A stretch of DNA of 64,000 bases from Lentinula raphanica (lineage: Eukaryota; Basidiomycota; Agaricomycetes; Agaricales; Omphalotaceae). A program made the position numbers and the translations under genes. This document shows, in pieces, positions 35,732 to 47,665 of this stretch (position 1 is the stretch's first letter; each line of letters opens with the position of its first letter). Under the pieces are notes generated by a model. The model made no database searches. It had not been told where the DNA came from and worked only from the letters and a program-made list of their open reading frames with translations. Where the stretch lies: positions 62,001 through 126,000 of the forward strand of contig JANVFP010000032.1 in NCBI GenBank assembly GCA_027919835.1. The letters are read 5' to 3'.

Positions 35732-36391
35732 CTATTTTCTCCTCGCGTTCCTAAACTTCTCCTTCATCTCCTCTGCCGCTCGTCGAGCACCAGCACCACC
35801 AGCCCAACCTCGGCTCCGGAGCCAGTTGACTAACCGAGGGGTGAAAGCAGCTGTGAATCCAACCCGTACAGGAAGGAAAAGAGTTTTATGTATAGTGTAA
35901 GCAAGGACGATCATGGCATAGAGACCCTCGTTGCCGGAAGGTATCCCTCCATTGATAGGATCCAGTTCTTCTTTTCCTGGCTCTGGAGGTCTAGAGTGAA
36001 TGACGCTCGCCACTGATTCCTTCACCGAAGCAGCAATTTGAGAAACTTGTTCGGCGCCTATGAGGTTTATGGCGGCGAAAGCGACAGCAAAATCGACAGC
36101 CCCAATGACCAGATATACACCTAGCGCATACCAGCCGTAGGACTTGATGAGGTGCTTCAGCCGCTGAGAGAAGGATACATTCTCGTCAGAGGGTTGAGTA
36201 GTGGGTGATGAGCCGCGGCTGGGCGATGACGAATTGAGACGAGCGGGAAAATTGGAAAAAAGCCGAGAATGCGACCTTGGGGTATGAGTTAGAGAAGATG
36301 TAGGCTGTCTAAAGCGTGAAACTGGTAGCAGAGGCGCTGTGACGCGTGGTACAAGGCGTATAGGAAGTCGTAGAAAGAAACGGGACAACAT
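35732..36391 (-). CDS. DUF1279 (FAM210/NAT2-like) mitochondrial membrane protein
   Basis: A single exon of 219 aa. The Arg-rich, acid-free N-terminus (MLSRFFLRLPIRLVPRV) is a clear mitochondrial presequence. The DUF1279 core follows: a Lys-rich lead-in (RLKHLIKSYGWYALGVYLVI), a first TM helix, an amphipathic middle (SQIAASVKESVASVI) and a second helical part (VRVGFTAAFTPRLVNWLRSRG). A basic coiled tail ends the protein. Relatives in animals (FAM210) act in mitochondrial gene expression; the fungal role is unclear. Confidence 0.85.
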   Translation of the reverse strand: MLSRFFLRLPIRLVPRVTAPLLPVSRFRQPTSSLTHTPRSHSRLFSNFPARLNSSSPSRGSSPTTQPSDENVSFSQRLKHLIKSYGWYALGVYLVIGAVDFAVAFAAINLIGAEQVSQIAASVKESVASVIHSRPPEPGKEELDPINGGIPSGNEGLYAMIVLAYTIHKTLFLPVRVGFTAAFTPRLVNWLRSRGWAGGAGARRAAEEMKEKFRNARRK

Positions 36392-36476
36392 GGAATTGGG
36401 CTACGAAAGCTTCGGCAACAAAAATGGGTATGTTGGCACGTGACTGACTCTGATTATTTTTTTGCTTTGATCCGAT

Positions 36477-36686
36477 ATGGAAAGAGATAATTATTTCTGT
36501 TCTTTGCCATGGCTGAGGCTGGAGAGGCAGCGTCTGCGCCTTTTGAAGGCCCAGAAAAGCTTCTTGAGATCTGGTTTGCTCCATCGGCTGCAGCAGTCCC
36601 AGATTCTCAAATGCCAGAGGACTCTGGTAGGACTGGTCTCCGCAAAGTTCCTTCGGCCGTATGGGAGGAGATGCTGGCCATCGTGA
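36477..36686 (+). promoter_or_regulatory. overlapping upstream ORF at the AdoMetDC start
   Basis: An ATG at 36477, 32 bases before the AdoMetDC ATG (36509) and in another frame, opens a 69-codon frame that overlaps the start of the main gene. If it lies in the mRNA, ribosomes using it would bypass the main start, so it could limit AdoMetDC translation. Whether it is transcribed cannot be seen. Confidence 0.45.
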
Positions 36687-37902
36687 AATGCCAAGTGCTC
36701 AGCGTTGTTAATGGAGCTGAGATGGACGCGTATCTTCTCAGGTTTCTCTGTATTTTATCTGTGGAGACATCGTTCTGACAAAGTTTCTCTACAGTGAATC
36801 GTCCTTATTTGTTTCTCCTCATAGAATTATTCTCAAAACGTGTGGGACTACACTTAACCTATTGGGACTTCCCAGAATCCTGGATATCGCCGCGGACCAC
36901 GCCAACATGCCTTCAGTCTACCAATGCTTCTATTCCCGTAAATCGTTCATGTTTCCTGAGCGCCAGCTAGGCCCTCATCGCGACTGGCAGCAGGAAGTCC
37001 AATTCCTAGACAATATATTTCGAAACGGCGCTGCCTATAATGTGGGCAAGGTCAACGGTGATCATTGGTTGCTTTATATGACAACCCCCTCCAATGATCT
37101 TGGTGCTCCACGATCCTCATCTCATTCAGTACCTCCCCCTGTTATAGAACATGTGTTCCCGGATTATACAATCGAAATTCTGATGAGCGATCTCTCCCCT
37201 GAGGCTCGACAACCTTTTTTCTCAACTTTCTCTTCACCGGACACGCCGTCCTCCCATGCATTGTCATTATCGCAGAATCTTGGCGTCACTGACATCTTCC
37301 CCCCGCACCTGACCACCTTGGACGCTTACTCATTCTCTCCCTGCGGATACTCTTCTAATGCTCTCATCAAGTGGGGCGAAGATCCGTTCTTCTCCTCCTC
37401 CAATATCACGGACGGATCGTCACCCACAGAGGGCTATTATACTATCCACGTCACGCCAGAGGAAGGGTGGTCTTACGCCAGCTTTGAATGCAACGTTCCC
37501 TTACATCCTACTCGTTCTGCCTCCGCACCCGATGTCAAATCCATTCCTGACCTCAAGACTCTCGTGCAGCGTGTCGTCTCTATCTTCCAACCCGGTCGTC
37601 TGTCCCTCACACTATTTATTTCGAGCGAAGACAATGAGTCGGACGAAACCGGGGAAAGTCCTGTGGAGGCGGCGCAGCGTGCTTTCCGAGCTGCTTTGTG
37701 TGCTCCAGTAGTGGAAGAGGAGTTCATTCCAGAGACGGCTAGTGCCAATGAGAAGATCTCGAACGAAAATTCCTCTTCCGATTCGTCCATAACCGAGAAA
37801 AGAGTGGGCAGAAGGAGGTACCGAAGGACTGATAAAATCAATTATGAATTTGGTGCCTATGATCTTGCCTTTGCAAGCTTCGAATTGTACGATCACAAAT
37901 GA
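36509..37902 (+). CDS. SPE2: S-adenosylmethionine decarboxylase proenzyme
   Basis: Exons: 36509..36741 and 36795..37902, giving 446 aa. The proenzyme cleaves itself at Ser in LSESSLFVS to give the pyruvoyl cofactor; the splice junction falls in that very Ser codon. Other family motifs: FEGPEKLLEIWF at the N-terminus, ILKTCGTTLNLLGLPRIL, YSRKSFMFPERQ, and the active-site region FSPCGYSSNAL with the proton-donor Cys. It supplies decarboxylated AdoMet for spermidine synthesis. It is somewhat longer than yeast Spe2, with Ser/Glu-rich insertions near the C-terminus. Confidence 0.95.
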
Positions 37903-38270
37903 CAATCACATTTCTTTGTCAAGTCTGGCCTACTCTGGCTTGAATTTCTCGGGGTCTATGTGCGTCGCTGAGGGTTGTTTGACATGTGAGGATGAACTAT
38001 ATTCTTTCAGTGATACATACGTGAGGGACATCATGCAGATTCTCCGCCGAAAAGGTAATGAAATATATAGAAACAGTGTCCCGCAGTGCCAGAGTTCCGT
38101 ATACTATGAGATAGTGGATCCACGTTACATAGAAATGAGACGATATGTACACCGTATCCGTCGAGCCATGTATCATTCGTTGCCAGATTCCTTCGGTAAA
38201 GAGGCGTCCCGGACTGTTCAAAATTAGAATAACTGTGCCAATAAATGTGCACCTATATTCGAGCTTGTGG

Positions 38271-39813
38271 CTAGTCGTCCTGCAGGGACTCCCCGGAATC
38301 GGAATCCTTCGGTGCGCACACGGGGCACAGATGGACAAAAATGTCTGCCATTGGCCAAGTGATATGAGCCTGAGAGCATGGGATTTTACCGTTCAAGTTC
38401 AGTTCGACCGCATTACGTTGAAAGAACCATGGTCACTCACGAAACCCATTCGCCTCACTTCGTCCGTCATGTTAGTGGAGTTCTGGTGCGTCCGATGGGC
38501 ATAGGCCAGAATATCGTACAATTCATCTTGAACAGGCAATCGGTCAAAGATGCTTTGTTCCGGAAGCGTCATGCCATCTCCATGTGTATAACGCGCAGGA
38601 TCAGCCTGGTACTGCTGCAAGCTGAGAGCTAAATTCTCCGGTATGGGATCGCGAGGGATTAAGATGAGAGGATGAGTCTGAGAACCGGGTAACAGTCGAT
38701 GAGTGGTCATCCATGTCTGCAAAAACGGCGAAACCTGAGGTGGTATTTCCCCAGTAACAAGATATTTCGCCACTCCTGCATAAGCAGTAGAAGAAAGGCT
38801 GGCGCTTTCTTGCATTTCTGGCATCAAAGTTTTCAAGAACCCTTTGATGTTTTTATTGAACAATTCACGATTTGGCATATCTGCCGTATATCGGACTTCC
38901 GACAAAGTTTGCAGAATCACGGAAGGTAGAGGAGCGAATTGTGGAAGAGAGGGCTGAGACTTGTTGACAGTTGACTCGTCATCAAGTTTCTGCTGGGGAC
39001 GATTGGAGGACGAGGCAGAAACGCCTCGCGCAGAACCTCGGGTAGAACGCGCATCGCTGTCGCGATGATTACTATTTGACCCTGCCTGATAGTCAGAAGG
39101 ACTCGTCGTGGTGAATCTTCGGATCGGGTTTAGTGAACTCGAGCTTGGTGGTACTTGGTGCTGTATAGTGGACTGTAAAGGTTCACTCTTATCGATGAAA
39201 CCCAATTTGAGTATAGTCCCCGCGGTTGTTCCAATATCATCTTCGAAAGTTATTTTCTCTTCTGCGTTCCGACGCCTCCTGGGCAAGTATGCACATTGAG
39301 CAGGCTTTCCTTGAAGTTGACATTGATTGCACGCCGGCATATCTCTATCACACTGAGTGTTGTCAGTGGCCACATATATAAAGAGGAGTGAGACATCCGG
39401 GCGTTCCTCACCTTCAAGCCATATTTTTGGCATGTGGCGCACCTAGGTATCCCTCTGTGTGAATGGTTCTGTAGAGTGTATTTGCATTCCTTCGCTCCTT
39501 CACAGTTCTGGCACGAAGGTACCGCCTTGTTGCACTGACCCATGGAATTTTCTTGTTTTTAGGGGAACGCTTCTTTGATTGTACAATAGCACAGAGTGCG
39601 ACATACCTTCAAGTTCTTTTTTCGGCATCTGTCACACCTGTGCAACGTTTTTCAGTTAGCTCAACGAACCTGAATGCAGCCATGATGTCCGCGAAAGATG
39701 GAAACCAACCTGGTTTTGTTGTCATTATCCATTTGTGGGCTCATATGCAACTTTCGTTTTGGTATTCGGAGAACAAGGTGGTTGTTCTCAGCGGTTTCTA
39801 TTGAAGAATCCAT
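38271..39813 (-). CDS. transcription factor with two tandem Zn(II)2Cys6 clusters
   Basis: Exons (complement): 38271..38369, 38441..39352, 39412..39534, 39607..39637 and 39710..39813, giving 422 aa. After a basic lead (LRIPKRKLH) come two complete binuclear clusters. The first has Cys at residues 36, 39, 46, 53, 56 and 62 (C-x2-C-x6-C-x6-C-x2-C-x5-C). The second has Cys at 77, 80, 87, 94, 97 and 106 (C-x2-C-x6-C-x6-C-x2-C-x8-C). Each is split by a phase-0 intron just before its third Cys. A Ser-rich linker and a conserved helical region follow (SVILQTLSEVRYTADMPNRE, then the segment ending in PLILIPRD). Fungal Zn2Cys6 factors usually have one cluster. Confidence 0.85.
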
Positions 39814-42049
39814 CGTGACAATCTCGTTATCAAATAGCCAGAGTGCTGGCAGCCTTGAGAATCGCGAGCGCTGAAGGCACTGCTTGAGCTAGAATTGTAT
39901 ACACGTCTGGCCGAGGTATGTTAGTCCTTGGCCGAGACTAGAAAGGGCAGGATTCTTCAGTCGTTTTAGAGTTTTGTTCAGTTTTTCTTGTTGGGATTCG
40001 GATACTCAGCTTGGAATGAAGTTCCCAAAAGAGGGATGTTTGATGGACTTCGGAAATTGCCGTTCCACGATTTGACCGGGCCGGGAGGAAGAACCACTGT
40101 GTCCTTCTTCGCCGCACTGCGAAGCACCACTCGACGCGAGCTTTCTGACTCTCTATTTACTTACACTCAGGATTCTCTAGCTCTATCCATGCTTTCTCAG
40201 ATAACGGTTATGTTCAACCTACGCCAACTCTATTCAGGGTATACCGGAACTTAAAGATAACGAGCAAGGACTACGAAAAATGAAAATCTCCGTTACGGCT
40301 GCAATGGTCATTAGGTGTCATCGTGCCGCTGTAAGCCTCACAATATGGCTAGAATGAAAAGAACTGCATTAACATCACATGCTCGCAATGGAACGGCCAT
40401 TGGTTTTTCTACACAGTGGCCGAGCCTGCTCAGTGCTTTATGACTCTCGATACTAGGAACCTACTACTACATTGGGTGACCTGCTGTGGATAGGATGTAA
40501 TAGTAGTGACTGCAAAGACCAAGGCCCAGTGCTTGCCTGCTTGAACTAGTATGGTTTCCTACTATCTAGCCTCCCCTTCTGTGGTCACTGCCGATTTTCG
40601 CTATTTCTCGAGAAGGTGCATTCCAAGCAGGCTGGCATGATAGGAATGATCTTCGAACTTGAGAATCAAATGGTCAGTTGCTGCGCCAGCCCAAGTGTAG
40701 CATACATACTAGGGCCATAATTGACCAGTTGGCAGATGGTACCCTGGACCACGACGCCATATAGTAGCTCTACAATGTAGTATGAATGATTTCAATTAAT
40801 AAGGAATAATCTCTTTCAACCAATCTAGTATGTCCATTTTTCCATGCAACATATGTGGCATTACAGATATGTAACTGATATTCAAATCGAAGAGGAAGGT
40901 TCCAAGAATCATTTGAAGCTTGAAATTCCTGGAGGAGTCAAAGAGAGTCAAATTTCAGGAGATCATGCTTCTTGAACAACTTTGTTCCTAGAAATTCAAA
41001 TACCTTGTCTCCTCAGATAAACGTACCTCACAATCAGTGTTGCTGGTGTTATGCCTAAGTCTCACATCTTGCACATGCATTCCACTTTGAATTTGGACCA
41101 TCCTAGTCTACCCAACTTGAGCCACTGGAAAACTCACATTGACACAGATGAGTCATGTTGCCAATGCATGCAAAATTCCCTTTGGGGTCACACCGCATTA
41201 CCACATACCTAGCCCTGTAGTACACCATGTATCACCATTTTCCTCAGGAAATGACTCAGAAAAGAACTTGAATGGTGAACTGGAATCATCCCCCAGTGCA
41301 CATACTAGCATTTGTTCCGACAGACCATTTTGATTTAGAGGCTTCTGGCAAGAGACTCAAGCATGGATAGTTTCCATCTGATCATTGAGTCCCCTTGTCA
41401 TACTGTGTCATAGCTGTACTACTTTGATCATTTACAAATCAACCTTCAGCAGAGGAGACCGTTGCAGTCATTAAGGTCTCGAAAGAGCGGGAAGATAGGG
41501 GAGATTTGAGAATTGGCATCTATTGGCATACACTGGCATACAGATGAAAGATCAGTGCCTGCACTGAGCAGATGCACTGGTTATGAGTTTCAGGCTGTTT
41601 CAGGGGCACAACATCAGGAAAAATATTCAAGTTCAAAGTTCACAAAAATCTCTGAGCAGCCTAGGAATTGGGGGGAACTCTGGGGACTCTAGAGATGAGA
41701 ATATTTTTCCTGATGAATAAAGTAGCCTGTAGGTCTCAGAATGAGAGGCCTTGTTGGAGGGTTACAGTGGGCTTGTAAATTTGGACATAACTCTGAGGAT
41801 GCTGAGGTGAAGGTCTAGAACATTGCCACGGGTCATGTCACAAACCTCATGTGAACTTGGGTCTGAGTCTCTTGACATGCAGAGGTTAAAGAAGGCAAAA
41901 GGTTGTATGCTGGACAAGTAACGCGATAAGTGGAGGCCCTGTGCATTGACAGAAGCTTGTCTGAGGAAGTCGAGCATTGCTAAATCCTATACTATAAACT
42001 TGCGAAGTGGGCCATTGCAAAGCATGGCATATACGAGTCCGACTGTATT
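39814..42049. other. gene-poor region with a short inverted-repeat element
   Basis: An 88-codon frame at 39988-40254 shows no recognisable family. The rest has only short frames. A 104-base element with perfect 17-base terminal inverted repeats lies at 41612-41715. Confidence 0.5.
41612..41715. mobile_element. 104-base MITE-like element
   Basis: Perfect 17-base terminal inverted repeats: CATCAGGAAAAATATTC at the left and its complement at 41699-41715. The interior shares words (GACTCTAGAGA, CCTAGGAATT-like) with the larger element at 45505-46639. No clear target-site duplication was found. Confidence 0.6.
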
Positions 42050-43560
42050 CTATTGTTCAGATGCCTGTGCTAGCTCTCTAAAAACACTTCCTTCCCTCAG
42101 CAATTCAGCCGGATCACCTATCTCATCTGACCATGGTTCAGCACAACAAGTTGATAGTCCTGGATTGTTTTGATACAATGAGCGATGGTGATTCAAATTC
42201 AATGATCCAGGCCGCCATGATCCAGGTTGGACATAGTAGTAGCTGGTTTGAGCTGTGTTCGAGTTGGTGATCAAAATCAAAGGGTCGTTCTGTTTGGAGA
42301 TCAATTCCGACGCACCTGCGCAGACAGTGTACCATGATCGGGATGAAGATCAATACGACTCAGAATTTACCCAGTATTTCTCCTTCCACATGGAGAGCTC
42401 TCAAAAGCGCCAGCAACACAATACTACAATAAATGAAATCAAAACAGACATCTAGCAGCTACGCTGACTTAAGACTTACCTCTTTCCTGAGCCTGTACGA
42501 CCGCATATCCCCAGTGAGCTACCAGCTGGAGCACTGCACGAAAGGTTCTTGAGAATGGGTGTCACTCTGTATTTGGCTGTCACATTGATGACTTCGATCT
42601 CTCCTCAAGATGGCCATTCCTTGTCTTCGGGAATTGATATTTTGTCACCTTGATAAGAGTCGCCATTGTCTTCTGGGTCGAGGTTTACGAGCTCCAACTT
42701 TTGCTCCAATGAGTCAGCCGCCATCTCCAATTTCATCCAAGATTGTATTGTCGTTGATTGATTTTGAACTTGCAGAAGTGTTCAACAATAAAATTTCCGC
42801 AAACTTCGACGATCTGGCCTTGGGACTCATGAGATATCCCTCGATCGTTTGATGCATGCGTAAGCAGCTAGAACCCGAGGATAGATCGCAGTATAGGCTG
42901 TGAAAAGACAGGCGGTTGTTAAACCTTTGGTATGCGAGTAGAATGAGATGATAGCATATGTACTGAATAATATGTCCACTGAACGATACTGTCATGAATC
43001 GAATCGAATTGCCAAGGCCCAACTCACCCGAGTGTTGCTAGAGATAATGTATTCATTGTCACGCTGGTCGTACAGACGATTAGATAGAACTTTCCCCAGA
43101 AATTCTTTCAAGCTTGTATTTCTTCTTGGCGGACTTCCAATACTTTCTCAATGAGTTCAGGCTCGTACGGTGATAGTTTGATATCCTTAATCTGCCTGAG
43201 TATCCCAGAATCAGCTGGATACGCCTATCGCCTGCAGCGGAGAGCTTTGTTCGTAAAAATCATATCTCCCCAGAGAAATAAGGTGTCACCACCATAATGA
43301 CAATAGTCACAATGATCGTGGCCACAAATGCAACACCGAGCTCTTTGTATATCAGATAGAGACCAATTGTAATGGTGATGAGCGATGACCACATCTCTAA
43401 CACCAGGTCAGACTGGGCTGGATGATGTAGAAACAATTCAGCAGACTCACGATGAAGGGGATCTATCACTGATGTGATACGGTCGATGTCCACACTGGAA
43501 ACGTATATGAACAGAATGAGCAGGAAGTTGCGGATCACTGAAAGTGCACCTTATAAGACT
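42050..43560 (-). pseudogene. decayed ABCC-type ABC transporter
   Basis: Three conserved pieces lie in the right order on the minus strand. At 43538-43260 is a transmembrane-domain piece (VDIDRITSVIDPLHR, then EMWSSLITITIGLYLIYKEL). At about 43200-43120 is the coupling region (LRQIKDIKLSPYEPELIEKV) followed by a stop. At about 42165-42050 is the C-terminal end of the second ATPase domain (YQLVVLNHGQ, then a +1 shift, then DEIGDPAELLREGSVFRELA and a stop). The Walker A and signature regions between are missing or unrecognisable. It is a relic of a multidrug-resistance-type transporter. Confidence 0.72.
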
Positions 43561-45504
43561 CATTGGATTGTCTCCAGGAATGCTCGACAAACAGGTTACA
43601 TCCAAAGCCTGCCTGCCTTGCCTAAGGAGGGGCTGGGCATCTGCTTCAAGTGGGGTACTATGATTCGTTAGAGGATTGTCATGGAATGGGACATGCAGAG
43701 AACAAGGGCAAGAAGAGGAATCCAAAGCAGTGGCAGTAGCGTGAGAGAAAGAGGAGGGAGGGGTGAGGGCAAAGAAGAGAGCGGGAGGCACGGAGGCTAG
43801 TTGGAAAGGTGATTGCATGAACAGATGCTCATGGAGTGGAACAGCATACAGCGAGTCTCTGTAAGCTCTTGGGGTGGGTAAAATGAGCTGGCAGCCTCAT
43901 AAAGAGTAATGTTGTTCAAAACCAGTGGTGACGAGGTACAAGAGAGGGTCTTTGGTTAACAGCTGGAACTCATTCATAAGTCGCAATCCATTTGAAAGAA
44001 TGAGTTACGCATGATCAACCTTCCCGGAGACACTTAGTCTGAATCATAATACATATAGCTAATAGATATGTAGATGCTAGCTGACGGCACTGTGGTAAAC
44101 AGATGTAAAGCCTAGGGTGCGTTGTCATAGGTCGTCGTGGAGGAATTTCGAGTGAGTGATCATGAGGAAGAAAGGTGACAATGAAGATGTGACAGATGAT
44201 GCAATGAGTGCACGGGAGCAACGTCACAATGGAGAACAATAGAAATAAGTTTTGTGACATTTACTAGAAAAGGAAGGTAAAAAATCGCCTTTTTTGGTAC
44301 GCATCCCTGTGCATAGAGACGATCCTCATTTCATTCGGACTCGTAATTATCTCGAGACACCCAAATTCCAAGTCCACTTATTATGTAATTCTTAGTCAGT
44401 GCATTCTAAGCGCCTTTCCAGTCTTTTTCTTTGCACACTGGCATTTTGCCATTAGGTGCTCTTTTATCTTCAATCCCTCATTCTGTATTTAGTGTGCTCT
44501 CTATAGACCACTTTGAGTATTAGGATGTTAGTATTTTCAAACACTTCAATGCATGAAATCAATAGCCCTGTCTCTCTCAAACTTCAAATTCTAAAAAATG
44601 AATAACAAAATTAGTGTTCCTATTACAATATAATACTGCTTTGGAACTTGGATCCTTTTGCTGAAGTATACTATATGGATTGTTCAATGGGATGTCTGCA
44701 AATAAGTAGTTTTATTGTTGATGTGGATATATACTTTATCAAGGACCTAGACAGAAACAATTTCAAAAAATGAGCACAAACAATAATATAGTGAGGATAG
44801 GAGCACAATATCTATGAGATGTGCTCATATTCCTACAAAAGTCACCTAGAACATTACTGATATTGTGAAGAAGTTATAGCAACTACTATTGCTCAGCCTG
44901 GGACCTAGGGTGCATGGATCGAACCTTTGACCTTACCATTTTTACATGAACATACAGTCAGAGCACTCCAAAACCCTCATTTTTACCAAATTTAGGTGCA
45001 AAGATTGGCTTATATCCTATGTCTGTGAACAGACTGCATTTTTCAAGTTTTTCAAGTTGTGAGAAAAGAAGAAAAAGAAGGAAAAAATGAAAAAATGGTC
45101 AAGTCATTATGTATCATTTATATACTAAGACAATCAGTACATTTGAGGTGTAATTTTTATAGAGCAAGCTTTTCAAGTATTTTTTCAAGATATTAAGTTT
45201 GCGGGCCTCACAGCTTTAGCAAACAAGTTGAAAGTGTTCTATGTCTTGATTGGGTATGTGGGAGACAAATGCCTCGTCGGGACATAGGACTTTTTCAAGA
45301 TTGCTCATAAACTAGAAAGGCCACCTTTGGGCAGCTGAGCCCTTGCTTGCGGCCTGAAGATGTGTGTTTGAACGGGGATGTTGTGAGTGTGAATGCGATG
45401 GCACCAGTTAGTGTTGAGAGAGAAGATGGAGATGTGGTGGGACTGGCAGGTACTTATCTTATCTCTTGATCAGTCAATGCTAAGTGCTCGCTTACCATTT
45501 GTTT

Positions 45505-46639
45505 CATCAGGAAAAATACCCCTGACCAGAGGTCTTTCAAAGACACCAGAGATTCCCCCAAAAGTCTAAAGTCTTTCAAATAGTTTAAAGTATCTAGACT
45601 CTCAAAACTCTTTGGGAAAAGGGCTCAAAATTTGGTTTCCTTGAAATTTTTCAAAATTGTTTCTGAGTTGTTCAAAGGTAACTCAGAGATCCCCAAAATG
45701 CTCCAGGTTTTTGGGAATAACCTGAGCTCTTCAGATACTCTAGAGAGCTTGGATACTCTGAGCTGCCTAGGTTTTTTCCAATATCCTAAAGATTTCTTGA
45801 GATTTTTCATGTTCTCTGATTATCTTTGAAAGATCTTTGAATATCTTTGAATATCTTTGAACATCTTTGAAAGATATTTGAGCTTCTCTGAAGACTTTGA
45901 GTGTTTTCAAAAATTTGAAATTTGAGATATTGAATATGAAATAAGATACTATTGCATCTTAACATCTAGAAAATAGTATAGTGTAGTAATACAGTGTAGA
46001 TATCAGTTAAAATATTATAACTCACAGTTGTCAATAATATAGGTGGTCACATGACCTGCCACCGTTGACTGTGTACAATCAAAAAGAACTTCACCAGGTC
46101 AAAATCTGAATGTAGCTATAATAACATATACTATATACATTGTTATCTATTATATTTGTTAATATTACACATATATAATGGTTGTAATAATATATTATGA
46201 TACATATAATCAGAATGTGTTCCGAAATTAATAGTTATCAAGTTCAAATACAGTATATTATAATATATGGGTGTTAGTAGATATAGTCAATATAAGAGCA
46301 ATAGATAGAGTATCATATGATGAAGTAAAAGTGATTGAATAAGTTTTTAAATCATTTGAACTCATTAAAGAGCTTTGGAAAATCTTTGAAAGATATCTAA
46401 ATATCTCTGGAAGACTCTCAGAGATATTCAAAGATTTCTAAAGATATTCAAAGATATTCAAAGATATCCAAAGAAATTCAGAGATTTTGAAAGCCATTCA
46501 AGGAACTCTGAAGGGTTTAGGTTTTGGGGGGTGTCTCAGGAGACACCAAAGACACTGAAGACTCTAGAGACCCCAGGCAACCTGGAATTCTTTGAGATCT
46601 ATGTTGGGTAGCCCTGAGCACAGAACATTTTTGCTGATG
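45505..46639. mobile_element. 1.1 kb fold-back / TIR element
   Basis: The ends are inverted: CATCAGGAAAAAT at the left and the complement of CATCAGCAAAAAT at the right. The flanks inside are inverted too: repeated ATCTTTGAATATCTTTGA words at 45820-45900 face AAGATATTCAAAGATATTC words at 46430-46490. It has no coding capacity and belongs to the same family as the small element at 41612. No target-site duplication is clear. Confidence 0.55.
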
Positions 46640-47090
46640 ACTTGTTCCCATTGTTTACGGAAAATGACAATTAAGACCGGGGAAAGCCTTGACAAGCAAG
46701 GGAAAATCACGGGTGTGATCGCTTAAGGGTGCTTATTTCTGAAAACTGTGATTTTGTGCACTCCTGTGTGCTTTTGAGACTTGAGCATTCAAAATTTGGT
46801 TAGATTGAACTTTTCTTAGAGCTGTCTCAATCTCTTGACTCAGAACATGAATCTCTTGTAAAATGTAGCAATCTGCTGCTTGCAAACTATGTACTCATGC
46901 AACTAATTACTATAAACATTGTGCATTTAGTGTCTGAATCTCAATTTCAGTGAAAGACAAGATATGAATGAGAGAGAGTACAGAAGATGTCATATGAGCT
47001 GCATTGGATCTGCACAATGGGCACTGTGCAGTGTGTACTTGCAAGAGCTTGTAAGACTTAAGTTACCACTGAGTTCTCGCCGCTCGGTGA

Positions 47091-47164
47091 CATGCCTCGG
47101 GCCAGGGGGATGGCAATGGAGAACTCCGTAAAATCAACTGGTGCAACACCCCTCCTGTGGGAAC
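47091..47164 (+). repeat. inverted repeat, left arm
   Basis: About 74 bases, nearly identical in reverse complement to 47592-47665; shares ATCAACTGGTGCAACACCCC. The loop between the arms is about 430 bases. Confidence 0.75.
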
Positions 47165-47591
47165 TTCGCATTGCCGTGATTAGCGCTGTGGCACCAGAAC
47201 ATGCCCGTGAGGTTTGAAGAAGGTTTGGAAGATTTGGAGCATACTCTCATCTCCATTGCAGGTACCTACAGTTGTAGACTGCATAAAAAGCTGTCTGTAG
47301 CTCTATGCTAATTTGTGAAGGGTTAGTGTAATTTTCTGTGTTATTTTGGAGGCTGTAAAAGCAAAGAACTTCAAGAAAATGAGCAGATCTGTGTTATACT
47401 CTGGATGCAAAGAGTAACTGAAGGATACAAGGTAAGATCATAACACAGAGCAGCAAACTGGTGCATTTTACTCCCCTGGAATATGAAGCTCATTCTCTTG
47501 GTCACATTCACAATACTAACTCGACTGTCTTCGAAATCGATGCCGATATGCCAGCTCGAGCGCCAGATGACAGCCATCAATGGCACTAATA

Positions 47592-47665
47592 ATTCGCACA
47601 GGGGGGTGTTGCACCAGTTGATTTCACGGAATTCTCCATTGCCATCCCCCCGCCTCGGACTCATG
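47592..47665 (-). repeat. inverted repeat, right arm
   Basis: Reverse complement of 47091-47164 with a handful of mismatches. Confidence 0.75.

Noticed and set aside
37844..38227. 127-codon plus-strand open frame after SAMDC
   Set aside because: It begins inside the SAMDC coding region in another frame and shows no family features; the region is the convergent 3' gap with the zinc-cluster gene.
39988..40254. 88-codon plus-strand open frame
   Set aside because: It starts with ATG-like context but has no recognisable domain, no splice partner and no paralog in the window.
43447..43818. 123-codon minus-strand frame proposed as 5' end of the ABC transporter
   Set aside because: The Pro/Ser/His-rich sequence does not resemble an ABCC N-terminus; only the piece below about 43560 does.
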